Shown in pieces: positions 37,116 through 46,669 of a DNA stretch of 64,000 nucleotides (within the stretch, counting starts at the first letter, position 1; the number at the start of each line of letters is the position of its first letter). The DNA comes from Sphaerospermopsis kisseleviana NIES-73 (lineage in GTDB: Bacteria; Cyanobacteriota; Cyanobacteriia; Cyanobacteriales; Nostocaceae). The DNA is taken from the NCBI RefSeq assembly GCF_002368075.1, contig NZ_AP018314.1:1646925-1710924 (forward strand), in the 5' to 3' direction. The notes under the pieces are model-generated. The model did no database searches. It had not been told where the DNA came from and was given only the letters and a program-made list of their open reading frames with translations. A program made the translations under genes and the position numbers.

Positions 37116-37883
37116 TTAATTAAGTTCTTCCCAATGTTTTAAAGCATTCAAACAAGATAAAAAAGCCTGTGCTTCAGGATGCTGGGATTTAATAAATTCT
37201 CTTCTCGTTCCTAAAGCAACTAAATTTCCTTCATACATTAAACCAATTCTGGAGGCTAAAAAGAAAGCTTCTTGAATATCATGGGTGACAAATATCACGG
37301 TTTTTCCTAATTGTTGTTGTAAATATTGAAACTGTTGTTGTAATTCTAAACGAGTAATAGGATCTAACGCCCCAAAAGGTTCATCCATTAATAGTATAGG
37401 TGGATCTGCGGCTAAAGCCCTAGCAACTCCTACTCTTTGACGTTGGCCTCCTGATAGTTGATGGGGATAACGTTGGGCAAATTTTGTAGGTTCTAAACCT
37501 ACTAATTCTAACATTTCATGGACTCTTGTTTGAATTTTATTTGCTGACCATTTTTCTAAAGATGGTACAATTCCCACATTTTCAGCTACGGTAAAATGGG
37601 GAAATAAACCTGTTTCTTGAATAACATAACCTATGCGTCTTCTCAGTTTAATTGCATCCCATTGGGTAGTTGGTTTTGACTGTACTAAAACCTGTCCTTG
37701 GGTGGGTGTCAGTAAATGATTGATTAATTTTAAAGTTGTGGTTTTACCACTGCCACTACGCCCTAATAAAATTAATGCTTCTCCTTGATAAATGCTAAGA
37801 TTTAGGTTAGATAATAGAAGACGGTGATTAATTTTAAAACTGACATTTTTAAATTCAACTGCTAATTCTTTTGTTGGCGACAT
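37116..37883 (-). CDS. ATP-binding protein of the osmolyte ABC transporter
   Basis: A 255-residue ABC ATPase of the OpuCA/ProV type without the C-terminal CBS domains. Walker A is GRSGSGKTT, the Q-loop GYVIQETGLFPHFTV, signature LSGGQRQR, Walker B ILLMDEP, and the switch histidine VTHD. ATG 37883 (MSPTKELAVEF) is preferred; the frame extends to a TTG at 37901. It lies 104 bases upstream of the fused permease-binding protein gene, so the two form a complete importer. Confidence 0.9.
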   Translation of the reverse strand: MSPTKELAVEFKNVSFKINHRLLLSNLNLSIYQGEALILLGRSGSGKTTTLKLINHLLTPTQGQVLVQSKPTTQWDAIKLRRRIGYVIQETGLFPHFTVAENVGIVPSLEKWSANKIQTRVHEMLELVGLEPTKFAQRYPHQLSGGQRQRVGVARALAADPPILLMDEPFGALDPITRLELQQQFQYLQQQLGKTVIFVTHDIQEAFFLASRIGLMYEGNLVALGTRREFIKSQHPEAQAFLSCLNALKHWEELN

Positions 37884-37958
37884 AAGAGTGTAATAAAACA
37901 ATCAAAGGTGATCATGAATAATGGAATATTTTAAATGCAATATTTTAGGAGTCAGTAG

Positions 37959-37979
37959 GGGTTTAGAATTTCTAAACCC
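37959..37979. repeat. Palindrome GGGTTTAGA/TCTAAACCC
   Basis: Nine-base perfect arms around ATT, the same type as 32716-32736. It lies downstream of the DUF423 gene on the minus strand and upstream of the ABC ATPase. Confidence 0.6.
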
Positions 37980-38037
37980 TTACAGGTATCAGGATAAATA
38001 GTTCCTACAACCTATTATCTCTGATAACTGATAAATA

Positions 38038-38418
38038 TCAAAATTTGATAGTTGCAGCAGTAATAGCTAAAGCAGCCCAACCAGCCATTAATGAAACTCC
38101 TCCTAATGGTGCGATCGCTCCCAGTGATTTTATACCAGAAAATGTGATAGCATACAAGCTGCCAGAAAAAATCACCACACCAATAATAAATAACCAGCCA
38201 CTAGCTAACAGAGTTGTAGGTGGAGTTTCAAAGCGACTGATGAGGATAGCCACTAACAACAATGCCAGGGCATGATACATTTGATAACGTGCGCCAGTGT
38301 CGAAAATTTCCAACATTCTTTCACTGACTTTTTCCCGCAAAGCATGAGCGCCAAACGCACCAGCAGCTACAGATAAACCACCGAAAATAGCAGCTATGGT
38401 TAAAAAAATCTGTGTCAT
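38038..38418 (-). CDS. DUF423 small membrane protein
   Basis: A 126-residue protein with four membrane helices. AAGAFGAHALRE near the N-terminus, YQMYHALALL and the glycine-rich last helix (IAPLGGVSLMAGWAALAI) are typical of the DUF423 (YgdD-like) family. Function is unknown. It ends 31 bases after the next minus-strand gene's stop and may share its promoter. Confidence 0.88.
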   Translation of the reverse strand: MTQIFLTIAAIFGGLSVAAGAFGAHALREKVSERMLEIFDTGARYQMYHALALLLVAILISRFETPPTTLLASGWLFIIGVVIFSGSLYAITFSGIKSLGAIAPLGGVSLMAGWAALAITAATIKF

Positions 38419-38449
38419 TATTACCTAGCTATAAATGAGCAAAGCGACA

Positions 38450-38926
38450 TTAAACATCAAAGTGATATGATACCCCTCCTTCTTCATTGACTTGAAAATT
38501 AGCATTAAATTCTTTAGCTTTTTGGTCTAAATATTCTTTAGCTTCTGCGGCTGGTAACTGTGACTGCATGGCAAAACCTAACAATGTAATTCTGCCATTA
38601 TTTGTTTGTAATATTTGATAAAATTGGGATTGTAACCGCTCATGATTTTGTTGAGTAATCGCTTTTTTATTTTGTCGGCTTTGCTTATATAGTCCTAATG
38701 CTAACCAACCACCTAATATCAAACTAGGAACACCAAAAATAATACCCCCTACTATAGTGTCATTATTCTCATAATCGGGATTTTGCCAATCATACTCATC
38801 TTGAGTAGGTATATTTATTGATTTTTCTGCTGTCAGTTTTTCAATTCCTGCGGTTACTGATATCGTTAAAAACATGAATCCGAGTGTAAGCAGCCAACCA
38901 GCAGCCAATTTTTCCGCCGTTTTCAT
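38450..38926 (-). CDS. Membrane-anchored hypothetical protein
   Basis: A 158-residue protein with two membrane segments (about 9-27 and 59-80: AAGWLLTLGFMFLTISV, IVGGIIFGVPSLILGGWLAL) and a cytoplasmic C-terminal domain of about 70 residues (RLQSQFYQILQTNNGRITLL, then LPAAEAKEYLDQKAKEF), which looks like a small winged-helix fold. It resembles cyanobacterial proteins of unknown role. It is probably in one transcript with DUF423, which follows. Confidence 0.65.
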   Translation of the reverse strand: MKTAEKLAAGWLLTLGFMFLTISVTAGIEKLTAEKSINIPTQDEYDWQNPDYENNDTIVGGIIFGVPSLILGGWLALGLYKQSRQNKKAITQQNHERLQSQFYQILQTNNGRITLLGFAMQSQLPAAEAKEYLDQKAKEFNANFQVNEEGGVSYHFDV

Positions 38927-39001
38927 AGTTTTACTTCTGAGTTAGACTTTGCTTGCGATTTTAACCTGACTTGCTTTTATGTTCCACTAATATTATCTCG
39001 T

Positions 39002-39145
39002 TCCCAGTCTCCGACTGGGAATGCTATGAAGAGGCTCTACATTTGATTTAATCGCAGCCAGAGTCTGCTACAATTCATTTTTATACAGAGTATGGGAACG
39101 AGAAAACGAGAAATAACGGGAAATACAGAGTATGGGAACGAGAAA
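39002..39145. repeat. Hairpin and direct repeats before chlM 3' end
   Basis: TCCCAGTC (39002-39009) pairs with GACTGGGA (39013-39020), the common cyanobacterial TTCCCAGTCTCCGACTGGGA element. A 22-bp direct repeat containing ACAGAGTATGGGAACGAG starts at 39085 and again at 39124. Confidence 0.7.
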
Positions 39146-39155
39146 CAAGGAATTT

Positions 39156-39839
39156 TTACCTTGTAGCTTCTAACAAGCGGGAAAAATAGAAACGGGTTCT
39201 AGTCATGGCTTTTCTTTGTATTTTAAAGCCATTTTTCTCCAGAATTTTCACTACATCTGCTTCACGGTGTAAATAAGCACGAGTTGTTTTACTTGGTCCT
39301 GGGAAGAAAGTACCTATTTTTTTGAGGATAGACAGAAAAAAGGTTTTTGGGGCAAAACTAATCATGATGCGTGATTGTGCCAAAGAACACAGGTGAGAAA
39401 TCATTTCATCTGCTTTTTCTTGGGGGTAATGAATCAGCACATCCAAACAAATAACTGTGTGATAATTGCCACTTAACGATTCTAAGTCTTGTACTGTAAA
39501 ATCAGGATTAACTGTATTTTTTAAAGCTAATGCAGCCCTATCCTGTGCTTCTGAGACCATTTTGGCGGAAATATCACTGGCGTAAACTTTAGCACCTTCA
39601 GTAGCCAGGGGAATACTGAGACTACCAACACCACACCCAGCATCGCAGATGGTTAACTGGGATAAATTGTTATCATCTTTTAACCAGCCGATGACGGTAT
39701 CTACGGTTTGTTGATGTCCAGTACGGATATCTAGCTGTACTTTGTTGACCTCACCATCTCCATAGATGCGTCTCCAACGGTCAAAACCTGTAGAGTTGAA
39801 GTATTCGCGGACTATTGTTTTATCGTCGGCTGCGTTCAT
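39156..39839 (-). CDS. chlM: Magnesium protoporphyrin IX methyltransferase
   Basis: A 227-residue enzyme that methylates the C13 propionate of Mg-protoporphyrin IX in chlorophyll synthesis. It starts with the typical VREYFNSTGFDRWRRIYGDG, has motif I DAGCGVGSLSIPLA, VICLDVLIHYP, and the late SFAPKTFFLSILKKIG and FPGPSKTTRAYLH segments specific to ChlM/BchM. Length is normal. It stands alone on the minus strand, with repeats downstream. Confidence 0.95.
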   Translation of the reverse strand: MNAADDKTIVREYFNSTGFDRWRRIYGDGEVNKVQLDIRTGHQQTVDTVIGWLKDDNNLSQLTICDAGCGVGSLSIPLATEGAKVYASDISAKMVSEAQDRAALALKNTVNPDFTVQDLESLSGNYHTVICLDVLIHYPQEKADEMISHLCSLAQSRIMISFAPKTFFLSILKKIGTFFPGPSKTTRAYLHREADVVKILEKNGFKIQRKAMTRTRFYFSRLLEATR

Positions 39840-40025
39840 GACCTTAATTTTTGACAGTTAACAATTCTTAAAATTATAATAAAATAATGTCAGAATTTAG
39901 AAGTCAGGAGTCAGAATTTTTGATAATTTTTGATAAATTGATAGATTATCAAATAGTGATTTTTGGCTTAACCTCTCAAACATTGACTGCTGAAAGCTGA
40001 TAGATATTTTATGATCTGCCAATTT

Positions 40026-40856
40026 TTATTTACTTTGTAAAGTAATGATAGTCACTTCTGGCGGACAAAATAAACGTCCTGGTAAATAAGTACCTAAACC
40101 GCGATTAATATATAGTTGATTTTTGCCTATTTTATGGAAACCTTGTGACCATTCCCAATGATTACATACAGGGTGTTTTTTTCTGAAAAATGGCAGGAAA
40201 TTTTGTAATATTTTGGGTGTTATTCTGAGAATTTTATGTTGAATCATTAAGACAGGACCCAACCCAGGAATAACGATTTGTCCGCCGTGAGTATGACCAG
40301 ATAATTGCAAATCTACGCGCCATTTTTGCAATATTTCTGCTGTATCTGGGTTATGGGATAAAACTATGCAAGGTGTATCAGGATCTAGTTGGTTCATCAC
40401 TGGTGTAGGATTAAATTCTTTTGAGTAAAAATCTGCTAGTCCTACAATTGGTAATTCTTTTCCTAATGGATAGGAAATTTGATTCCAAAGAACATGAATA
40501 CCTATATTTGTTAATGTGGTTGTCACTTCAGTTTGGGAATTTTTATAATATAAATCGTGGTTTCCTAGTACGGCATAAATACCATGACGACTTTGCAATT
40601 TTTTCAGGTATTTTGCTAGTTGATCAAGGGTTGCAGTGCTGGTGGTGATGAAGTCGCCGGTTAATAAAATTAAGTCGGGTTTTGCTTGGTTAGCGATGGC
40701 GATCGCCTGACTTAACATTTTATCTGATAACCGTACACCATCATAGTGAAAATCTGACATTTGCACCAGTTTTTTACCTTGTAATGATGCAGGTAAACCC
40801 GCAATTTTTACCGTTAATTTTTCTGTCGTCAACGGTCCAGATAATAATCTGTGCAT
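40026..40856 (-). CDS. Metallophosphoesterase, YaeI-like
   Basis: A 276-residue calcineurin-like phosphoesterase. Metal-binding motifs are in order: SDFHYDG, LLTGDFITT, VLGNHDLYY, VLSHNPD and LSGHTHGGQI. The family includes lipid A/UDP-diacylglucosamine and cyclic nucleotide phosphoesterases; the short leader fits a YaeI-type enzyme acting near the membrane. It ends YINRGLGTYLPGRLFCPPE, a conserved family end. Substrate unknown. Confidence 0.85.
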   Translation of the reverse strand: MHRLLSGPLTTEKLTVKIAGLPASLQGKKLVQMSDFHYDGVRLSDKMLSQAIAIANQAKPDLILLTGDFITTSTATLDQLAKYLKKLQSRHGIYAVLGNHDLYYKNSQTEVTTTLTNIGIHVLWNQISYPLGKELPIVGLADFYSKEFNPTPVMNQLDPDTPCIVLSHNPDTAEILQKWRVDLQLSGHTHGGQIVIPGLGPVLMIQHKILRITPKILQNFLPFFRKKHPVCNHWEWSQGFHKIGKNQLYINRGLGTYLPGRLFCPPEVTIITLQSK

Positions 40857-41181
40857 AATGATTTTGATGATTTTGAATAGTGTTATTTATAAGTTAACTG
40901 AAAACTTTCGGGTTGTTTGTAGGAATAAGATAACTTTTGGAAAATTTTACAAAATTTGTGTATTTTTACGTGTTTTTATTTAAACTTTTTAAACATAACT
41001 TTAGTTTTTTTCAAATCCCTGAGTTTTTTACGAGGATGTTTAAAAAGTAGTAAAGTTTACAGAATTAGGGCGGGCAAGACTTGTACTGAGCTTGTCGTTC
41101 GCGTAGCGTGGCGTTAGCCATAGTATGCCCACTCCACAAAAGCTAATGTCAACCCTAACAAAGCGGATAAATTCTGAAAAC
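40857..41181. other. Gene-free stretch with an interspersed repeat
   Basis: The first 200 bases are very AT-rich (TTTTT-rich, no frame). At 41068-41141 is a mosaic repeat with GGGCGGGCAAGACTTGTACT, GTTCGCGTAGCGTGGCG and AGTATGCCCACTCCACAA, related to 15061-15262. Confidence 0.6.
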
Positions 41182-42603
41182 CTACTCTAAAACAGCAGGT
41201 AGAGATTTGGTTAAATTCTCCCCATGACTCAAATTTTCGCCTTGAACGTGGAAAGTTAACACCTGTTTCAAAACCTGCATGAAAATTCTGGGATGGAAAA
41301 ATGCCCTGGGAGGTTTGATCATGTTGATTACTTCTAAAAACAACTGATGAACTTCGCCACTTTTGCTTTGTAAAACCAGCACTTGTTCTAAATATTTTTG
41401 CATCATTTTATTGATTAAACTGGGTTTTCCTCCCTCGGTGGTAGACCAACGGAAATCTTCACCTGTAGCAATCATCCAAGGTATACTAATTACCTTGTTA
41501 AGTTGTTTTTGAAACCGTCGAGATAGACCAGTTAAATTTTCTTGCTTACTTAAACATTCATCCAGAGTTACAGCACCTAAAGCAGCGGTAGTCATACCTT
41601 GACCGTAAACAGGATTGAAGCTACAAACAGCATCACCGACTACTACTAAATTTTCTGGGAATCTAGACAGTTTTTCATAATGACGCAGACAGTTTTCTGT
41701 GCGTTTATAGGCGTAAATTGGTGAAATTGGTTGAGCGTTTTTGATGGTTTCGTAAATAATAGGCGATCGCAAACTGCGAGCAAATTCCAAAAAACCACCC
41801 TCATCCGTAGGTGGATAATCTCGACCTATACCCACCAGTGTCACAATCCACCGATTACCTTCAACTTTATAAATCACACCCCCACGAGTACCTGGTGGTT
41901 GTGCTGTTATATACACTGAATGCCAATCTATTTGCAAATCTGATGGAATTTGATACCAGCGACTAGCGTAGCCTAAAAAAGAATTAACAATTGTTTCCTG
42001 GGTTGGTTCATAGCCCATTTCTTGCAACCAGTGAGGTGTGCGCGAAGTTCGTCCAGTTGCATCTACCACTAAATCCGCAAATATCTCTATTTCCGGTTCA
42101 TTACCAGTGCGTATCCGTACACCAGTAACCTGAGTTTTGTCCGCGTTTGATAAAAAGCTAGTTACCTGTGTACCTAACCTCAATTTTACACGATCATTTG
42201 CCACCAAACGCCGGCGGATAATCCACTCTAGCAAATTCCGGCTACAGGTGTGGGTAGCTAAATGAGAGTGAAAACGGGGACACCATCCGCTAGAACCCAA
42301 CCAAGGAACATCCGCTGTCCAATTTACAAAAGGTGTACCTGACTCTGCTAATTCAGCAAGTATACCAGGAAACAATTGTTCTAAAATCTGTTGCCCCCGT
42401 ATCAGTAGGGCATGAACATGAAAAGATTGGGGAACACCAGGGCGTTTTTCTGGTTGTGCAGTTGACCCTAGCCAGTCCTTTTCTACAATTATTACACGGT
42501 CAAAATACCAAGTCAGCACCTGAGCCGCCAACATTCCGGCGATGCTTCCACCAATCACAACAGCAGTTTTTTCTGTAGATGTGGAATTATTTGAATACAT
42601 CAT
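41182..42603 (-). CDS. FAD-dependent hydroxylase/oxidoreductase
   Basis: A 473-residue flavoprotein of the group A monooxygenase/halogenase-like superfamily. The dinucleotide-binding motif is VVIGGSIAGMLAA; DATGRTSRTP is the DG-like middle motif; VVGDAVCSFNPVYGQGM is the GD motif that contacts FAD. The C-terminal 100 residues are a helical extension. It resembles squalene-epoxidase-like or tryptophan-halogenase-like proteins found in cyanobacteria and actinobacteria, with unknown substrate. It is isolated, flanked on both sides by interspersed repeats. Confidence 0.75.
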   Translation of the reverse strand: MMYSNNSTSTEKTAVVIGGSIAGMLAAQVLTWYFDRVIIVEKDWLGSTAQPEKRPGVPQSFHVHALLIRGQQILEQLFPGILAELAESGTPFVNWTADVPWLGSSGWCPRFHSHLATHTCSRNLLEWIIRRRLVANDRVKLRLGTQVTSFLSNADKTQVTGVRIRTGNEPEIEIFADLVVDATGRTSRTPHWLQEMGYEPTQETIVNSFLGYASRWYQIPSDLQIDWHSVYITAQPPGTRGGVIYKVEGNRWIVTLVGIGRDYPPTDEGGFLEFARSLRSPIIYETIKNAQPISPIYAYKRTENCLRHYEKLSRFPENLVVVGDAVCSFNPVYGQGMTTAALGAVTLDECLSKQENLTGLSRRFQKQLNKVISIPWMIATGEDFRWSTTEGGKPSLINKMMQKYLEQVLVLQSKSGEVHQLFLEVINMIKPPRAFFHPRIFMQVLKQVLTFHVQGENLSHGENLTKSLPAVLE

Positions 42604-42660
42604 TTCAAAATAGACTGAGTTAAAACAAATTTATGTTACATATCAGAATTTTATCAAAAT

Positions 42661-42782
42661 TTTGTGGTTTGGGCATGGTTCGACATAGTTCGACTCCGCA
42701 CTTCGACTTACTTCGACTACGCTCAGTACAAGTCGCTCAGTACAAGCTCACTAACCGCTGAGTACAAGTCTTGCCCGCCCTA
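42661..42782. repeat. Interspersed repeat, reverse orientation
   Basis: It carries GTTCGACTCCGCACTTCGAC, CGCTCAGTACAAG and CAAGTCTTGCCCGCCC, the reverse complement of the 15061-15262 repeat. With the copy at 41068 it brackets the flavoprotein gene. Confidence 0.7.
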
Positions 42783-42822
42783 AATATACAACTTAAATGA
42801 TTCAATTTTTGCTGATCCAAAA

Positions 42823-44997
42823 TCACCATTTTAAAACCTCTTTCCTCATCTCCTCTATATCTAAATAATCATTGACAAATGCTTTTCTTAACAACTGATC
42901 AGGAATAAACTGATCATATTTTTGTAATTTCGGTGCTTCTGCATGACTCACTAAATGTTCTGCTGTAATTCTTTGCTCACATAAAGAGGCAATTTCTGAA
43001 TAAACCGATGAAAACTTATCCTTACCTAATTTCAACGTCAAATAATAAGGATTCATACCCCCAATACTGCTAATTTCCAAAGATTCTCGACAAAAACAAT
43101 TTAATAATCTTTCTAAAGTTCGATAACCTACCGTACCCATCCAAGGAAAGATGCAGCATTTATTTTTTTCTAATTGTATAATATTCTGTTTATCTAATCC
43201 CACATTGCGCGTTAATTTCCTCACTTCCTGCAAACGCAATTGAGCATTTTTTTGTAAATAACTATATTCTGTATCTTCTAACAAAACCTGACGCATTCTT
43301 TGTAAAATTCTCCCATGAATATTCCCACTTCCACCACGCCAATAGATATTATCTTTACCATTAGCCTTACCTTCAACTTGTTTAACCAAAATCACCTGCT
43401 TTTTAAAATCAACTTCTAACACTTCCCAACTATTACCAGCTAACCCAAATTGATTACCCACAGCAGGAGGTGTAGCAATACTACCTATTTCTGTTGTCCC
43501 TTGTTTCACAGTATATTCTTGATAGTCAGCAAACACAGCATAAAACTGAAATTTATTAACTACTTTTTCCCCTGCTAAACCAATAATTAATTTACCAGTT
43601 TCCGTTTTTTGAATGTGATTAATATCAATTAAATAACGAAGTAAGGTTTTATAATTATCTTGGGAAATATTAGCAAAAGGTGATAAATTCAAAATTTGTT
43701 GAGCTAAAGCAGCAGGTGAAATTGCTCCCGTTGCTGCTAAAATACTCATAGTTTGATGATAAAGTAAACTAAAAGGATATTTAATTGGTGTAATTGGTTC
43801 TATCCAACGTTCTTCTAAATAAAGTTGAATAATAGCGATACACTGTAAAAGTTGCCAGGGAATTTGATCTGGTAAAAAAGCTTCTGATAATGGTTTTTCT
43901 TCTGCACAAATAAAACGCATATCCGCAGTTTCTCCCCTTCTCCCACTGCGTCCCAATCTTTGTAAAAAACTTGCAACAGATAAAGGTGATTCTAATTGAA
44001 TAACTCTTTCTAAATAACCGATATCTATCCCTAATTCTAAAGTTAAAGTTGCTGCTGTCACCGCAGGAGTATTAGCTTCTCGCATAGCATTTTCCGCAGC
44101 TTGTCGTAAGCTGGCAGAAATACTACCATGATGTACATGATATATATCTGGAAATCCTGCGGTTTGTGCTATGTTCCGCAAAGAAGAAATAACAGATTCT
44201 GTTTGATTCCGGTTATTAGCAAAAATTAAACATTTACGAGATTTGGTAAGGTTAAAAATATATTTTTCATAATCAGATTCATCAATATCTTCATTAATAA
44301 AAAAATGTTCTAAAGCTAGTTTTAATTGCCGCTTTCCTGCTTCAACATTTGGAGTAATTACTGGTTTATCTGTTCCTGAAATTAACCATTTTTCCGCTAC
44401 TGAATAATCACCAAGAGTTGCAGATAAACCAATGCGTCTAGGTTTAATTTTGGTAAATTTGGCTAATCTTTGTAATTGACAAAGAATTTGACAACCTCTT
44501 TCTAAACCCATAAAGGCGTGAATTTCATCAATAATAATAAAACGTAAATCAGCAAATAATCTGCTTAATTCCTGATGTTTATTGATTAATAAACTTTCTA
44601 AAGATTCCGGTGTAATTTGCAGAATGCCTTGGGGATTTTTTAAAAGTTTGTTTTTGCGACTTTGAGATACATCACCATGCCAAGAATATACAGGAATATC
44701 TGCGGTTTTTAATAAGTCATTGAGGCGTTGGAATTGGTCATTAATTAAAGCTTTGATAGGACTAATATACAATACACCTATAGTAGTAGATGGTTTTTCC
44801 TTTAGTAAAGTTAAAATAGGTAAAAACGCCGCTTCTGTTTTTCCCGCAGCAGTGGCAGCAGCAACCAGCAAATGAGCATCAGTTTGAAATATAACTTCAC
44901 AAGCCGCAATTTGTACTGGTCTTAATTCTGTCCAATTGTGAAGATAAATGTATTCTTGGATAAAGGGAGCAAGTCTAGAAAATGTGCTGTTACTCAT
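42823..44997 (-). CDS. Superfamily II DEAD/DEAH helicase, Lhr-like
   Basis: A 724-residue ATP-dependent helicase. Visible motifs: Q-like region LRPVQIAACEVI, Walker A ATAAGKTEAAFLP, DEIH (motif II), SATLGD (motif III), ANNRNQTESVISSL (motif IV), TLELGIDIGYL (V) and QRLGRSGRRGE (VI). A C-terminal domain of about 300 residues follows. I take ATG 44997; the frame extends to a GTG at 45015. Related helicases occur with BREX-type ATPases and TerB_C proteins, both encoded nearby on the same strand. The kinase gene at 45132 diverges from it. Confidence 0.8.
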   Translation of the reverse strand: MSNSTFSRLAPFIQEYIYLHNWTELRPVQIAACEVIFQTDAHLLVAAATAAGKTEAAFLPILTLLKEKPSTTIGVLYISPIKALINDQFQRLNDLLKTADIPVYSWHGDVSQSRKNKLLKNPQGILQITPESLESLLINKHQELSRLFADLRFIIIDEIHAFMGLERGCQILCQLQRLAKFTKIKPRRIGLSATLGDYSVAEKWLISGTDKPVITPNVEAGKRQLKLALEHFFINEDIDESDYEKYIFNLTKSRKCLIFANNRNQTESVISSLRNIAQTAGFPDIYHVHHGSISASLRQAAENAMREANTPAVTAATLTLELGIDIGYLERVIQLESPLSVASFLQRLGRSGRRGETADMRFICAEEKPLSEAFLPDQIPWQLLQCIAIIQLYLEERWIEPITPIKYPFSLLYHQTMSILAATGAISPAALAQQILNLSPFANISQDNYKTLLRYLIDINHIQKTETGKLIIGLAGEKVVNKFQFYAVFADYQEYTVKQGTTEIGSIATPPAVGNQFGLAGNSWEVLEVDFKKQVILVKQVEGKANGKDNIYWRGGSGNIHGRILQRMRQVLLEDTEYSYLQKNAQLRLQEVRKLTRNVGLDKQNIIQLEKNKCCIFPWMGTVGYRTLERLLNCFCRESLEISSIGGMNPYYLTLKLGKDKFSSVYSEIASLCEQRITAEHLVSHAEAPKLQKYDQFIPDQLLRKAFVNDYLDIEEMRKEVLKW

Positions 44998-45131
44998 AGA
45001 TAGCAGGATATTCACAGAATGTTGTATACAGAATTTTGTGTTTTATATTAGTTGCTGACTTCAGTAAGCTTACAGTAAGCTAGTAACAAGAAGTCAAGTG
45101 ATCAATTTAATGAAGTTGTAAAATTAGGAAA

Positions 45132-46529
45132 ATGACAAATCAAGATGCAGGTGATCTTACCAAAGAGACGTTATTAGAACGCTACGAAGTCCAGCAACAA
45201 CTAGGTAAAAAAGCAGGAAGGAGGACACTGTTAACTCGTGACTTACAAACCCAAGAACTGGTAGTAGTGAAATTACTAACATTTGATGATGATTTTCAAT
45301 GGCACGATTTAAAGTTATTTGAGCGGGAAGCAGAAACCCTCAAATCACTTTCTCATCCTGCTATTCCTCAATATTTAGATTATTTTGAATTAGACACACC
45401 AAACTACAAAGGATTTGCACTGGTACAAAGTTATATTCCTGCTGAATCTTTGGAAATGCAACTGAAAGCAGGACGCAGTTTTAGTGAAAAAGAAGTTAAA
45501 CAATTAGCAACTGCATTGCTAGAAATTCTCAAATATTTACACAGTCAGCAACCACCAGTAATTCATCGTGATATTAAACCGAGCAATATATTATTAACAA
45601 ATCGCTCTGGTAATAGTGTTGGTGATGTTTATTTAGTTGATTTTGGTTCAGTGCAAACTATTGTTAGAAGTAATAGTACCATGACTGTTGTGGGTAGTTA
45701 TGGATATATGCCACCTGAACAATTTAGTGGTAAAGCTAGTCCTGCTTCTGACTTGTATGGTTTGGGTGCAACTTTAATTTATTTAGTTACAGGTCAACAT
45801 CCAGCAGATTTACCGCAACAAGATTTAGTCATTAAATTTGAAGAAGCTGCAAATATTAGTCGTGATTTTAGTAATTGGTTGCGGAGAATGACACAACCGA
45901 TGTTGAGTAAACGTTTTACTTCTGCGGATCAAGCTTTACAAGCTCTACAAGTACCTATTAATAAAATTCCTGCTCCAGTAAGGACATCTAATTTGATTTT
46001 AGAAAAGCCTTTTGGTAGTCAGGTGATGTTAAATAAAAATGCTGAGTTTATAGAAATTCTCATTCCCCCCAAATCAGGAATGTCTAAGGTAGGGGTGATG
46101 TTTGTTTGGTATTTTACGACCGTTTTACCGCTTTCTATTGTTTTTTCCATTTTTTCACCTATATTTGGTATCCTTTCACCTTTGCTACCTACACTTAATA
46201 TATTCCTATTGATTTTTATCGTTCTACTGTCTTTATTTGGCAAAAAAAGACTGTATATCAATAAACGAGAAATTTCTTTATGTTATGACTTATTTGGTAT
46301 GAGGCGCTATCATCCTCTTCCCAGTTACAGAAAGAATATTATTCGTTTGGAGCGTGGTAGTATATATTATAATCTTGCTCCTCATCCCTGTTTAATTATC
46401 TGGGCGGGGCTGACAAAGTATGAAATTAATACCAGTCAAAATAATATGTTTTCTGTTAGTACCATAGAATTAGATTGGTTAGCACAAGAACTTAGTGAAT
46501 GGCTTGGTTTACCAATTACAAAAGAGTAA
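45132..46529 (+). CDS. Membrane-anchored Ser/Thr protein kinase
   Basis: A 465-residue Hanks-type kinase. Residues 18-275 are the catalytic domain: YEVQQQLGKKAGRRTLLTRD glycine loop, invariant Lys in VVVKLLTF, HRDIKPSN near 144, VDFGSVQ near 172 and GSYGYMPPEQ. Two hydrophobic segments follow (MFVWYFTTVLPLSIVFSIF and LNIFLLIFIVLLSLFG, about 330-375), then a C-terminal cytoplasmic domain of 90 residues. It is the only plus-strand gene in a minus-strand group, nested between the helicase and the ATP-binding protein. Confidence 0.88.
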   Translation: MTNQDAGDLTKETLLERYEVQQQLGKKAGRRTLLTRDLQTQELVVVKLLTFDDDFQWHDLKLFEREAETLKSLSHPAIPQYLDYFELDTPNYKGFALVQSYIPAESLEMQLKAGRSFSEKEVKQLATALLEILKYLHSQQPPVIHRDIKPSNILLTNRSGNSVGDVYLVDFGSVQTIVRSNSTMTVVGSYGYMPPEQFSGKASPASDLYGLGATLIYLVTGQHPADLPQQDLVIKFEEAANISRDFSNWLRRMTQPMLSKRFTSADQALQALQVPINKIPAPVRTSNLILEKPFGSQVMLNKNAEFIEILIPPKSGMSKVGVMFVWYFTTVLPLSIVFSIFSPIFGILSPLLPTLNIFLLIFIVLLSLFGKKRLYINKREISLCYDLFGMRRYHPLPSYRKNIIRLERGSIYYNLAPHPCLIIWAGLTKYEINTSQNNMFSVSTIELDWLAQELSEWLGLPITKE

Positions 46530-46550
46530 TTTAAAAGGTGACACCTGTAA

Positions 46551-46615
46551 GGGCGAAGCATTCGGGCGATAAATTATCAATTTTGATCACAGGTTATTTT
46601 CCGAATGCTTCGCCC
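46551..46615. repeat. Inverted repeat with 15-bp arms
   Basis: GGGCGAAGCATTCGG (46551-46565) is perfectly complementary to 46601-46615. It lies between convergent genes. A related element with CGAAGCTTATGGG arms is at 57655-57715; both are GGGGCGAAGC-type palindromes. Confidence 0.75.
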
Positions 46616-46669
46616 CTACGACTCCTGACTCCTATCCCCTAACCACAAGACTTTCTCAGCAACCCCTAG

